The notes under the pieces were generated by a model. It had not been told where the DNA came from. It was given only the letters and a program-made list of their open reading frames with translations, and made no database searches. A DNA stretch of 44,901 bases from Spirochaetota bacterium (GTDB lineage: Bacteria; Spirochaetota; Spirochaetia; SPDA01; B32-G16): positions 1-44,901 of the forward strand of contig QNBH01000005.1 in assembly GCA_003645645.1 (NCBI GenBank). Reading direction: 5' to 3'. The position numbers and the translations under genes are program-made. Below, piece after piece: positions 8,539-16,533 of the stretch. The first letter of the stretch is position 1, and the number at the start of each line of letters is the position of its first letter.

Positions 8539-10208
8539 GCGATAATACAATTCTCGAAAGAAATCTTCTTGCTCTCTCCTCCAGAAATGCTTCTCTCTCC
8601 AGAAAGATCGGAGAAGCACATTCCTCGGATATTCTAAAGTTTGTAAAATCACAAACCGGCTTGCCGGTTCCGATCATTTTAAAAGACGGCAAGGAGTATT
8701 TTCTCCATTCGCGATTCGATCCAGGAAAGGAAGGAGAAAGGTTTTTTCAGGTTCACTCATCGGGAGGGTATCTCGTATTTCTTGGATTTGGTGCCGGCTA
8801 TCATATCTTTCCCTTTCTTAAAAGGAAGGATGTTTCAAATATTCTTATAATAGACAGAGATGTTTCCCTTTTTAAAACCCTCTTCTCAGTAAAAGATCTT
8901 CGCGAAATCCTGCTGGATCCCAGGGTCCATCTTATGGTTGATGCAGAACCGGAGCAGATAACCGAGTATTTCCTCTCAAGTTATTTTCCGGCTATTACGG
9001 GTGATCTTAAAACCCTTCCACTACAATCCAGACTAAAAACAGAGAAACTCTATTTTACAAGGGTAATAGCTCTTATAAAGGAGCTTATAAGCACTCTGGC
9101 AGACGACTATACGGTACAGTCCCATTTTGGCAAGAAATGGTACAGAAATACCCTGTTCAATCTTAAGGCAGCAGGAAGTTCCACATCCACCCTTAAACCT
9201 GTTCGCAAAGCACTGATTGCAGGGGCCGGCCCTTCTCTGGAAGTGCAAATTGACGAGTTAAGGAACCTTCGAAAAGGGGGAACACTCATCTCAACAGATA
9301 CTGCCTTACCTGCCCTCTCCGCCTTCGGAATAATCCCGGATATGGTTATATCGATAGATTGTCAACATATTACCTACCATCATTTTATGGGAGATTATCC
9401 TCCGGATGTACCTCTGATACTCGATCTTGCTTCTCCGGCAAATCTTACCCGGATTAGCTCCAAGCTTATTTTTTTCTCAAGCGGACACCCGCTGTCACAA
9501 TATGTATCAAACAATTGGAGGAGGTTTCCCTACATAGATACCTCCGGTGGAAATGTGACACATTCGGCCGTATCCCTTGCCAATTTACTCGGAGCGGAAG
9601 AGATTTATCTTTTCGGTACGGACTTCTCCTACCCCGAAGGCAAATCCTACGCTCGTAGTACATACATATATCCTCTCTTTAGTTCCAGGGAGGTTAGAAC
9701 AACTCCTCTGGAGAGTCAATTCTTCTCCTTTCTTCTGAGGAACAACAATATCGAAAAGGAGTTTACAGAAGATTTTATAAGGTACACCACAAAACCCATG
9801 ATAAGCTACAAAAGAAGGCTGGAGAAGGCCTTTGAAAACTCTCCATGTAAAATAATATCGGTTCCCGGTAAAGGGTTACCCGTCTCTGCCATCTACAGGA
9901 AAGTTTATAATAAAAAGGAGCGGAAGATCTATACCATGATAGCGGCAGGTAAACCGCTTACAGACTGGAGAGACTTTCTTAATTCCTACGAAAAAGAGTT
10001 AACTTCTCTGCCCAAGCCTACCGAACCTTTCGTAAAGTACTTCTCTCAACTCGAGCCACACCGGAAAGATGTATGGTTGACTCTCCTGCCTGCGGCTGCA
10101 GCATTCAGAAGAGAGATCGGATCCGTCAAACCCGGAGTAGAGCTCCTTAAAATGGTACACTCCTGGAGCAGAGAAACGCTTCGCTGTTGCAGAGAAGCTT
10201 GGCTTTAA
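8535..10208 (+). CDS. Maf/DUF115 (MptE-like) motility-associated glycosyltransferase-type protein
   Basis: 557 residues. The DUF115 core starts near residue 220 with ALIAGAGPSLEVQIDEL, followed by STDTALPALSAFGIIPDMV, a conserved SIDCQH strand, and the hallmark GGNVTHSAVSLANLLGAEEIYLFGTDFSYP. All core motifs look intact. In flagellated bacteria Maf proteins transfer nonulosonic acids to flagellin; in spirochaetes the substrate is not something the sequence tells. Translationally coupled (ATGA) to the first DUF115 gene and last in the operon, ending 7 bases from the convergent DUF4914-like gene. Confidence 0.82.
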   Translation: MSDNTILERNLLALSSRNASLSRKIGEAHSSDILKFVKSQTGLPVPIILKDGKEYFLHSRFDPGKEGERFFQVHSSGGYLVFLGFGAGYHIFPFLKRKDVSNILIIDRDVSLFKTLFSVKDLREILLDPRVHLMVDAEPEQITEYFLSSYFPAITGDLKTLPLQSRLKTEKLYFTRVIALIKELISTLADDYTVQSHFGKKWYRNTLFNLKAAGSSTSTLKPVRKALIAGAGPSLEVQIDELRNLRKGGTLISTDTALPALSAFGIIPDMVISIDCQHITYHHFMGDYPPDVPLILDLASPANLTRISSKLIFFSSGHPLSQYVSNNWRRFPYIDTSGGNVTHSAVSLANLLGAEEIYLFGTDFSYPEGKSYARSTYIYPLFSSREVRTTPLESQFFSFLLRNNNIEKEFTEDFIRYTTKPMISYKRRLEKAFENSPCKIISVPGKGLPVSAIYRKVYNKKERKIYTMIAAGKPLTDWRDFLNSYEKELTSLPKPTEPFVKYFSQLEPHRKDVWLTLLPAAAAFRREIGSVKPGVELLKMVHSWSRETLRCCREAWL

Positions 10209-10215
10209 AACAAAA

Positions 10216-12114
10216 CTATTTCTCCACTACGATTGACTGACTATCGATAAGAATTTCGAAATCGCTCAATGTACCGTTGTCAAGGAAACACTGGATGATT
10301 CTCCGTCCCTCCGGTATAAGAGATTCACTCATATATTGATCAAGCTGCCTTTTAAAGAAATCATGTATAATACCAACACTCTTTTCATAAGTTTTATCGT
10401 CAATTTCCGGTTGTTTGGCTGGTTGAAGCAGTTCTTCATGGATCTCCACACCCTCTACCACAACACGTTTTAAAGAATAACCGAGGAGGGGAGTAGGAGC
10501 CGGCTCGATCTGCTCTCTTGTAAACCAAGCTCCGCCTCTGCGCGATAGATATTCCCGCATTATCCATTGGGGCATGAACCCCACTTTCCAGGCGCCGATG
10601 AACTGATTCGGGCAGAGAATGTAGCGTACCCCTGGTGTGTCCATTATTTGCTTAAGAAGTAAGTTTGCCTGGTTTATCTTCTTTCCGGTAGCAAAGGGCC
10701 AGTATGAACCTACCCCTTCCGAGGCCATCGTCTCTTCTCCAACAATACTTGGGTTGGCATGTCCTCTGGGGGAGACCAATCTCCACAACCATGCAAGTGC
10801 CGGAGGGAGAACCTGAACGAGACCGATTATCCCATAACTGGGATGTTCTTTCGTGCAGGGCGGCGTGCGAACACCAAAACTCCTTATATCAACTGCCACC
10901 GGCTTGCAGACAACTTGGGGAAAGCTCTTTCTCTGGAAGATGAAACGAGGATTGGGACAGGGCTTTCCAGGAGCATCTTCTATATGATCCCACAGCAAAG
11001 CCGTTGCACCAGGTTTGGTATCGATATTTAGAAAAAGAAGAGGATCTTTGGGATGGATGGAGCGTGCTTCTACATCCGGGTCTGTGCCATAATTGGTAAT
11101 ATGATTTACACGTATAAACCAGGAATCTTCTGCATCAATTATGTATAGCTTACCGTCCCCGCGCTGAATCGAGGGATGACACAACGCCATATCATCGGAA
11201 ACAGGATGGAGTGAGCATGTGCGGGGTAAAACGATATGGTGTTTTTCTCCGCTTATTATATTTTTGCCCAGAAGCAGTTCTCCCCCTTCCTCCCTGTGTA
11301 CATGTTCAAGCATCTCACTCTTTCCCCCGCCGCTTGCTCCTTCGTGCATGATTGTTACCTTATTATCATAGGGAGTGACTACCTGAACTGAAGAAGCGTG
11401 GGCTGTTATCCAGCCTTCTTTCTCGCCGTAGTGAATCAATGCCCCATAAATACCTTTTTTTGCACTGGGCCCCGGATAGAGATTGTAACTGAAGATCTCG
11501 TAGAGTTCTTCCGATCTGTTGTGTATCACCACCTGTTTCCCATGAAAATGGGTATGACGAAACGTTGGAGCAACATAAAGAATACAGGAAGGGGTGATGA
11601 CTTCCCCGGCGGTATTGATATTTTTTATTCCCTGAAGAAGAGCAAGGGCGTATGCAAAAAACCCCACATTCCATGGAGCAACGACAAAAGCATCCTTTCC
11701 TACAACTTCATGTCCTACAGCAAAGGTGAAGCAGGCCAATTTTTGAGTTCTCAGCCATTGAAGTGTTTCATTACGTAACTGTGAGAAAGGTGTGCCATAT
11801 CGATCTCTGTAGCGAGGTTTATCTGTAGGTAAATCATCACCGATTAACATACATTCAGGATCCCGCCTTCGCATATACGGCTCGGTATAATTTATAGCTA
11901 TGCCGTTTTTCACCCTGCAAACCTGTGCTTCTTTAACATCTCCCTTCCATTCTATCGAAAAGGTTACATCAAACCACTCCTCTCTTTCGGTAGGAACAGC
12001 GGCTTCAATCAGCTCTTCCAGTGTCGCAAAGAACCTGAAACCGGGACACGTCTCAAGTACTTCTGCCAATTCCCTCGGTAAGCTAACCTTTCCTATTGTC
12101 TTACGATCCATCAT
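10216..12114 (-). CDS. DUF4914-like P-loop protein, distantly PEP carboxykinase-like
   Basis: 632 residues, matching my recollection of the DUF4914 family in length and motifs. A Walker-A-like loop, EGASGGGKSEM, lies near residues 253-262. Further segments recall the PEP carboxykinase/HPr kinase fold: LLFLNIDTKPGATALLWDHIED, VGEETMASEGVGSYWPFATGKK, and YILCPNQFIGAWKVGFMPQW. This suggests nucleotide binding and phosphoryl transfer, but no reaction is established. The start is supported by AAGGA about eight bases upstream; a second ATG follows immediately. It stands alone on its strand: convergent with the Maf operon and 120 bases downstream of the PanE-like gene. Family call fair, function unknown. 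Confidence 0.65.
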   Translation of the reverse strand: MMDRKTIGKVSLPRELAEVLETCPGFRFFATLEELIEAAVPTEREEWFDVTFSIEWKGDVKEAQVCRVKNGIAINYTEPYMRRRDPECMLIGDDLPTDKPRYRDRYGTPFSQLRNETLQWLRTQKLACFTFAVGHEVVGKDAFVVAPWNVGFFAYALALLQGIKNINTAGEVITPSCILYVAPTFRHTHFHGKQVVIHNRSEELYEIFSYNLYPGPSAKKGIYGALIHYGEKEGWITAHASSVQVVTPYDNKVTIMHEGASGGGKSEMLEHVHREEGGELLLGKNIISGEKHHIVLPRTCSLHPVSDDMALCHPSIQRGDGKLYIIDAEDSWFIRVNHITNYGTDPDVEARSIHPKDPLLFLNIDTKPGATALLWDHIEDAPGKPCPNPRFIFQRKSFPQVVCKPVAVDIRSFGVRTPPCTKEHPSYGIIGLVQVLPPALAWLWRLVSPRGHANPSIVGEETMASEGVGSYWPFATGKKINQANLLLKQIMDTPGVRYILCPNQFIGAWKVGFMPQWIMREYLSRRGGAWFTREQIEPAPTPLLGYSLKRVVVEGVEIHEELLQPAKQPEIDDKTYEKSVGIIHDFFKRQLDQYMSESLIPEGRRIIQCFLDNGTLSDFEILIDSQSIVVEK

Positions 12115-12234
12115 AATTTAATCCTTTTTTTTGAACAGGTAGACTAATAAAAAAGCCAAAATAATGCAAGCCGACTTATTTGTACAGCTTATTCCGGAAC
12201 TTTATGCGGAGTTAAGTAATTTCGTGGTTTTTTA

Positions 12235-13200
12235 TTACAACCGGTTAAAATACTCTTCGGTTACAGGGGTATCAATACCAAGCTCTCTGCCGATCCGAAT
12301 CACGGTTCCGCCAAAGATATCCCGCTCGTCCTTCGGTTTACCGGCCTCAACATCCCTCTGGAAGGATGTCTTTGTCTCCGGAGGAAAGGATTTCAACTTT
12401 TGCATTGTCGATTCCACCGCATCCGGGGGAAGCTTCACCCCCCTGGCCCTTGCAACCCCTTCAACCTCCTCCATCATACTTCGTACATCGCTTTTAAGCG
12501 TGGCATCTGCCAGCAGTTCCCCAAAGGTTTTCCCTGTTACAGCGGTTACAATAGAGAGCGGTGCAATAAAGAGAAATTTAGTCCAGATTGCAGGGAATGG
12601 ATCCTCGTGCCATTCGCAGGGGATGCCCGCCTTTTCAAAGACCACAAGCAATGAATCGGGCTTTACCGCATCCTGACCACGACCCTTGCCCAGAATCACC
12701 AGTCCAGATCCTCCTTTGTGGTGAACCTGTCCGGGTCCCGTTATTTCAGCACTGATGTATATGGCTCCGGGAAGCACGATTCCTCCGGTTCCGTTTTTAT
12801 CTGGCTCCGGTAGTCTCTTTTCAAGCCCGTTCCGTACACGTTCGTAGATATCCGCACCGTTTAACAGAGGTATGACAAAGGTATTACCCCCAATACAGGA
12901 TTTAATCGCCCCGACTGCTTCATCCAGGTCATACCCTTTTACACAGAGAAAAACCACGTCCACAGGGGATGCACGTGCAACCGTCTTAAAATCATCGGAA
13001 ACTGCTGCAGGATCTATCCGATTTTCCCTACCCTCGGTATCGACAAAAATGAAACCATGCTCTCTTATTGTCTTAAGATGAACCCCGCGGGTGATCAGAG
13101 AAAGGTTATTTACTCGAGATCCGGGCTTTTGCAGAAGAATACCCAGTTTACCTGCCAGATATCCGCCTATCCCTCCAACACCGAATATGGCAAAATGCAT
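12235..13200 (-). CDS. panE: 2-dehydropantoate 2-reductase family (ketopantoate reductase)
   Basis: 321 residues, the usual length for the family. An N-terminal NAD(P) fold carries FGVGGIGGYLAGKLG; VFLCVKGYD and IPLLNGADI follow, matching the family's K and N-G catalytic region, and the helical C-terminal domain has WTKFLFIAPLSIVTAVTG and GRELGIDTP. The reaction would reduce ketopantoate to pantoate in pantothenate and CoA synthesis, but paralogues with other 2-oxoacid substrates are common and no panB or panC is nearby. AGGAGGG seven bases before the ATG confirms the start. The upstream spacer is a cluster of hairpins. Confidence 0.8.
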   Translation of the reverse strand: MHFAIFGVGGIGGYLAGKLGILLQKPGSRVNNLSLITRGVHLKTIREHGFIFVDTEGRENRIDPAAVSDDFKTVARASPVDVVFLCVKGYDLDEAVGAIKSCIGGNTFVIPLLNGADIYERVRNGLEKRLPEPDKNGTGGIVLPGAIYISAEITGPGQVHHKGGSGLVILGKGRGQDAVKPDSLLVVFEKAGIPCEWHEDPFPAIWTKFLFIAPLSIVTAVTGKTFGELLADATLKSDVRSMMEEVEGVARARGVKLPPDAVESTMQKLKSFPPETKTSFQRDVEAGKPKDERDIFGGTVIRIGRELGIDTPVTEEYFNRL

Positions 13201-13223
13201 TTTCTATCCCTCCTTTTTAGAGC

Positions 13224-13359
13224 CCGGTAAACAACCACCGGCAAAGCCTAAGGCTTTACAAGCCCTGTGGAATAAGCTTTAGCTTAATCGCAGGAGGCGA
13301 TTATTCCACAGGGCAAGCCCTGCAAGGGCTAAGTAATTTCCGCTTTGCAGAAATTACTT
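13224..13359. repeat. Cluster of nested hairpins (palindromic island)
   Basis: Five inverted repeats lie side by side: CCGGT/ACCGG (13224-13241); AAAGCC-taa-GGCTTT (13243-13257); a perfect 14-base arm pair GCCCTGTGGAATAA/TTATTCCACAGGGC (13262-13275 and 13301-13314) whose loop holds two further hairpins, TAAGCT-tt-AGCTTA and ATCGC/GCGAT; AGCCCT-gca-AGGGCT (13316-13330); and AAGTAATTTC/GAAATTACTT (13331-13359). No ORF is present. It looks like an array of short palindromic units or a structured RNA in the panE-memo gap. Confidence 0.8.
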
Positions 13360-13424
13360 AAGTGGCTGTATGCTCCGAACCTCTGAGCCTGCACAAGTAT
13401 TAGTTCTCGGCCGGCTTCATAGCC

Positions 13425-14261
13425 TTACTCATATGCAATTCCGGCATAGCCTACAAAAGATTCTGCCGGGTGAATCTCAAGACTTGTGTAATATCCAAGG
13501 AGTTGCCCCTCACCTGCACCCTTCAATTTTGCATAGTTAGCTGCTGCTACAGCCCCTCCTGCCGAACAGGCGGCCTTCTCCTTCACACCCAGCCTGATAG
13601 CTTCTTCCAGCCTGAACATTAGAAGAGCATCTATTATTCTGCGATCATTAACCTCTTTTACCCACTTTTCTGCTTCTTTACCGTAACCCTTTGGAGTAAA
13701 ACCGAAAGATATCCCATAATGAGTGAGGTCTGTAGAGCCGATAACCACCATTTTTTTATTGAGTTCCTCCGATGCTCTATGAAGTAATTCGCCAAGCTCA
13801 ATCGCCTCTTCGGAAGGTGATGCCCTTAAAGCGAGTGCCTTTGTAGAGGGGAAAGAGTATTTAATAAAGGGTAATTGTGTTTCTACCGTATTATCTGAGT
13901 AAATATCTTCTCTGAGTGAAATATTTTTACGGAGAAAATCCAGTAATTCCAAATCTGCATCTATCAATCCCAGTGGAGTTTCGTATCCTCCTTCCGGAGC
14001 AGCAAAAATACCACCACCGGTTGGTAAATGCCCCCCAACCACAATCACAGAGTCTGCATCTTTTCTTAAAGCTCTAAATACACTAAAGGCAAGTTTCCCC
14101 GAAAACTCCCATCCTGCATGAGGAACTATACCGGCAATTGCATTTAAAGATTCAAGGGCAAGCTCTTCCTGCCATTTTTCAAGCATATTCCGAACGGCTC
14201 TCTCACTATCGGGATACCAGCCTGGGGGGAGAGAGCGTCTACGTATTTTCTTTTTCATCAT
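13425..14261 (-). CDS. Memo-like protein (AmmeMemoRadiSam system protein B family)
   Basis: The start is moved from the track's 14330 to the ATG at 14261 (with another ATG at 14258), because GGGAGG lies just upstream and the extra 23 residues are an unlikely hydrophobic leader. The protein shows the Memo motifs: IVPHAGWEFSG, VVVGGHLPTGG, DNTVETQLPFIKY, VIGSTDLTHYG and CSAGGAVAAANYAKL. The two histidines (PHAG, GGH) and the cysteine correspond to metal ligands proposed for human MEMO1. Memo relatives often sit beside AMMECR1 and radical-SAM genes, but neither is here. Function in bacteria is unsettled; a metal-dependent oxidation is the best guess. Confidence 0.82.
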   Translation of the reverse strand: MMKKKIRRRSLPPGWYPDSERAVRNMLEKWQEELALESLNAIAGIVPHAGWEFSGKLAFSVFRALRKDADSVIVVGGHLPTGGGIFAAPEGGYETPLGLIDADLELLDFLRKNISLREDIYSDNTVETQLPFIKYSFPSTKALALRASPSEEAIELGELLHRASEELNKKMVVIGSTDLTHYGISFGFTPKGYGKEAEKWVKEVNDRRIIDALLMFRLEEAIRLGVKEKAACSAGGAVAAANYAKLKGAGEGQLLGYYTSLEIHPAESFVGYAGIAYE

Positions 14262-14325
14262 ATACCTCCCATTTATAATTTTAATAAAGAAATGTGTTAT
14301 AGTGTAGATAAAAGAAAAAAATATA

Positions 14326-14353
14326 TTCACAAAATCCGGTTTTACTTTATAAT
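14326..14353 (+). promoter_or_regulatory. Candidate promoter giving a leaderless transcript
   Basis: TTCACA (14326-14331), 16-base spacer, perfect TATAAT (14348-14353). Only six bases separate the -10 box from the ATG at 14360, so transcription would start at or next to the start codon; no Shine-Dalgarno is present. Confidence 0.5.
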
Positions 14354-14359
14354 AGTAAC

Positions 14360-15556
14360 ATGAATAAAAAATTTATTAACTATTTTTCGTTTTTATGTAT
14401 CCTCCTGGCTCTTGTTATAATCGGATATGCCGCTCTTACCTTTTACCGTATAAGAACAACAAATCTCTCAAGAGTTAGTACTCAATTCGAATCTCTTAAA
14501 GATTCCATTGCCACATCATACCTGGCAAAGGGGAGCTTTAATTCCGATTTTTTCAAGACCAATATTCACAGGGCTTTTCAGAGTGATCCTTCTCTTAGAG
14601 CACTTGTAGTACTGAGAGATAATTCTGATGTAGAATACCTTTATGCAAGAAACTCGGAATATCTTTTGCAAAGGCCTGAAACATTTTCTTCTACAGAAGA
14701 ATCGAACCTTTTTAAGATCGAACCGGTATTTGAAGAGAAACTGAGCTCTTCTATTATACTGCCATCCACAGAAAAGCTCAGACTTGATTGTGTTTACGGA
14801 GTAATTGAAAAAGCCGATATATTCATGATTCTTCGTAATGCACTTATTCCGATATCTATTCTTGCAGCCTGTCTTACTCTTTTAATCATTCTTTATCCTC
14901 GTATTTTAAGAAAACCGGCTGAGGAGGAAACAATCGCAGAGGAAAAAGGAGAAATCAAGACAGGGGAAAGTAGAAGGGCAGAAGAGCCTGAGCTTTCAAC
15001 TCCGGAAGAAGAAAGGGTAACTTCCTCCACTCTTTCAGATTCCGAGATCGATTCGGGAGGACTTTTCTCCCCTCAAAGCGGATTGGGCTGGGAAGAATAT
15101 CTCGAGAAGAGGCTTGACTTTGAACTGAGAAGAGCTGCCTCTTTTGATCAGGATCTCTCTCTTGCTCTTCTTAAAGTTCAGCCGCTAAAAAGAGAAGAGT
15201 CTCTTTATGCAGAAATAGCAAAGCTATTGATAGAGCAATTTCCCTTCCAGGATATGGCCTTTGAATACGGTTCGGGTGGATACGCAATAATTCTTCCCAA
15301 TACCGAGTTGGAAAGGGGAATAAGCGAAATGGAAGCCTTCCGTAAAAGGATACGTGAGCATTTTAGCTTAAAAAAACTTTCTATTGCCATAGGATTAAGC
15401 TCACGAAGTGGAAGACTGCTTACGGGAAAAAGGATTATCACCGAGGCACACCGAGCACTCCTTAAATCAGAGGAAGACCCGGCGAGATCTATTATTGCAT
15501 TTCGGTCGGATCCGGAGAAGTATCGCCAATACATTGCCTCAACCATACAAAAATGA
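14360..15556 (+). CDS. Membrane sensor with a degenerate GGDEF domain
   Basis: 398 residues: membrane segment 1 at about 8-29, a periplasmic sensor region of about 120 residues, membrane segment 2 at about 155-178 (ALIPISILAACLTLLIILYP), an acidic linker, and a C-terminal GGDEF-like domain from about 245. Where the GG[D/E]EF signature should be (about residue 302) it reads YGSGGYAIILPN, and the surrounding pattern (LALLKVQPL, AFRKRIREHF, LSIAIGLSSR) keeps the fold. Loss of the acidic catalytic residues argues against diguanylate cyclase activity; it may bind nucleotide or signal by protein contact. Convergent with the DUF4340 gene one base away and divergent from memo. Confidence 0.75.
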   Translation: MNKKFINYFSFLCILLALVIIGYAALTFYRIRTTNLSRVSTQFESLKDSIATSYLAKGSFNSDFFKTNIHRAFQSDPSLRALVVLRDNSDVEYLYARNSEYLLQRPETFSSTEESNLFKIEPVFEEKLSSSIILPSTEKLRLDCVYGVIEKADIFMILRNALIPISILAACLTLLIILYPRILRKPAEEETIAEEKGEIKTGESRRAEEPELSTPEEERVTSSTLSDSEIDSGGLFSPQSGLGWEEYLEKRLDFELRRAASFDQDLSLALLKVQPLKREESLYAEIAKLLIEQFPFQDMAFEYGSGGYAIILPNTELERGISEMEAFRKRIREHFSLKKLSIAIGLSSRSGRLLTGKRIITEAHRALLKSEEDPARSIIAFRSDPEKYRQYIASTIQK

Positions 15557-15557
15557 G

Positions 15558-16532
15558 CTATTTTAAAAGATCTTCCAGTTTTTTATTTATCCTTTTTAAA
15601 CTCCATTCTTCAAGTTCGTAAACGAAGGGTATATCCGCTCTTTTTAAAAAATAGCTCTTCTCCTCTCCATCGCCCACTCTGCCTACTGAAAGCTCATACC
15701 TGTTGCCGCCACCTGTAGTAACCACGAGAATCAACATAGGAGAATCCAATCCGGTATCAGTGTTATCCGGATCGGGGATAAACTTCGCCCCCCTGAGGGT
15801 TGCAATACTGTTTGCAAGAGAATCCACCTTTGTCTGGTCGAGCTCCTTCTCTTCTTTTCCTTCAATCACCCATTTGTCCATCTGCTCTCCCTCTCTCCTT
15901 ACAAGAAGATACCTTCCCCATTGCCCCTCATCCCGCCACTCTAAATGTATACTGTCGATCTCCTCTCCGGTAAGTTCCTCGGGCATCACAGAGAGATGTG
16001 ACCAGTAAGCAGTACCCTGATTCAGATAAAAGGCAACTGTGCTGTCGGTCATATAAACTGTGTCATCGCCTTCGACTCTTACGTAATCCCCCTCACCGTG
16101 GATCGCTCTTTTTCCCACCATAAATTCTGTGACTTTCTCTCCTTCTTCATTCTTTAATATGAGTTTTTTAGCACTTTCCGGAGAAAGATCAAAGTCTTTC
16201 CAGTTTTCGCGATTTCTGGTTATTTCCCTGAATTTCTTCAGGTTCAGCACATTCGAGAGAAAGTTCTCTATTCTTGTACTCTCTGCAGGAAATGCCCGAC
16301 CCTCAATTATAACCGACCATGAGCCGTCTGTATTTCGGTTAACGGATACAGACTCTTTTCCGGCCTTTATCTCAAATGAGAAGACATCTGTTAATTTAAT
16401 TCCCGGGAGAAGTGGTTGTTCTTCCTGTCTTTTCTGAATGCTTTGATAGGAGAAAACCGTCCCGATTACATATACAGCAATCAGTAAGGCTAGTAGAGAA
16501 GAGAGTGTCCATATTTTAATTTTAAACTCCAT
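15558..16532 (-). CDS. DUF4340 domain protein, partner of the GldG-type ABC system
   Basis: 324 residues with one N-terminal membrane anchor (LSSLLALLIAVYVIGTVFSY) and a long extracytoplasmic part with DUF4340-like repeats: a beta-rich unit with FSFEIKAGKESVSVNRN, GSWSVIIEGRAFPA, KLILKNEEGEKVTEFMVGKR, YVRVEGDDTVYMTD, then a second half with IDSIHLEWRDEGQW. DUF4340 genes typically follow gldG-like genes, as here (one-base gap), which suggests joint action with the ABC transporter at the membrane surface. GGAGG eight bases before the ATG supports the start. Last gene of the minus-strand unit starting with rnz. Confidence 0.8.
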   Translation of the reverse strand: MEFKIKIWTLSSLLALLIAVYVIGTVFSYQSIQKRQEEQPLLPGIKLTDVFSFEIKAGKESVSVNRNTDGSWSVIIEGRAFPAESTRIENFLSNVLNLKKFREITRNRENWKDFDLSPESAKKLILKNEEGEKVTEFMVGKRAIHGEGDYVRVEGDDTVYMTDSTVAFYLNQGTAYWSHLSVMPEELTGEEIDSIHLEWRDEGQWGRYLLVRREGEQMDKWVIEGKEEKELDQTKVDSLANSIATLRGAKFIPDPDNTDTGLDSPMLILVVTTGGGNRYELSVGRVGDGEEKSYFLKRADIPFVYELEEWSLKRINKKLEDLLK

Positions 16533-16533
16533 T

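Noticed and set aside
10200-10225. Shared terminator between the second Maf gene and the DUF4914-like gene
   Set aside because: The short convergent gap contains no stable hairpin followed by a T-run on either strand.
12164-12676. Plus-strand ORF of 170 residues
   Set aside because: It lies mostly opposite panE, is Ser/Thr-rich as expected for a shadow, and has no family resemblance.
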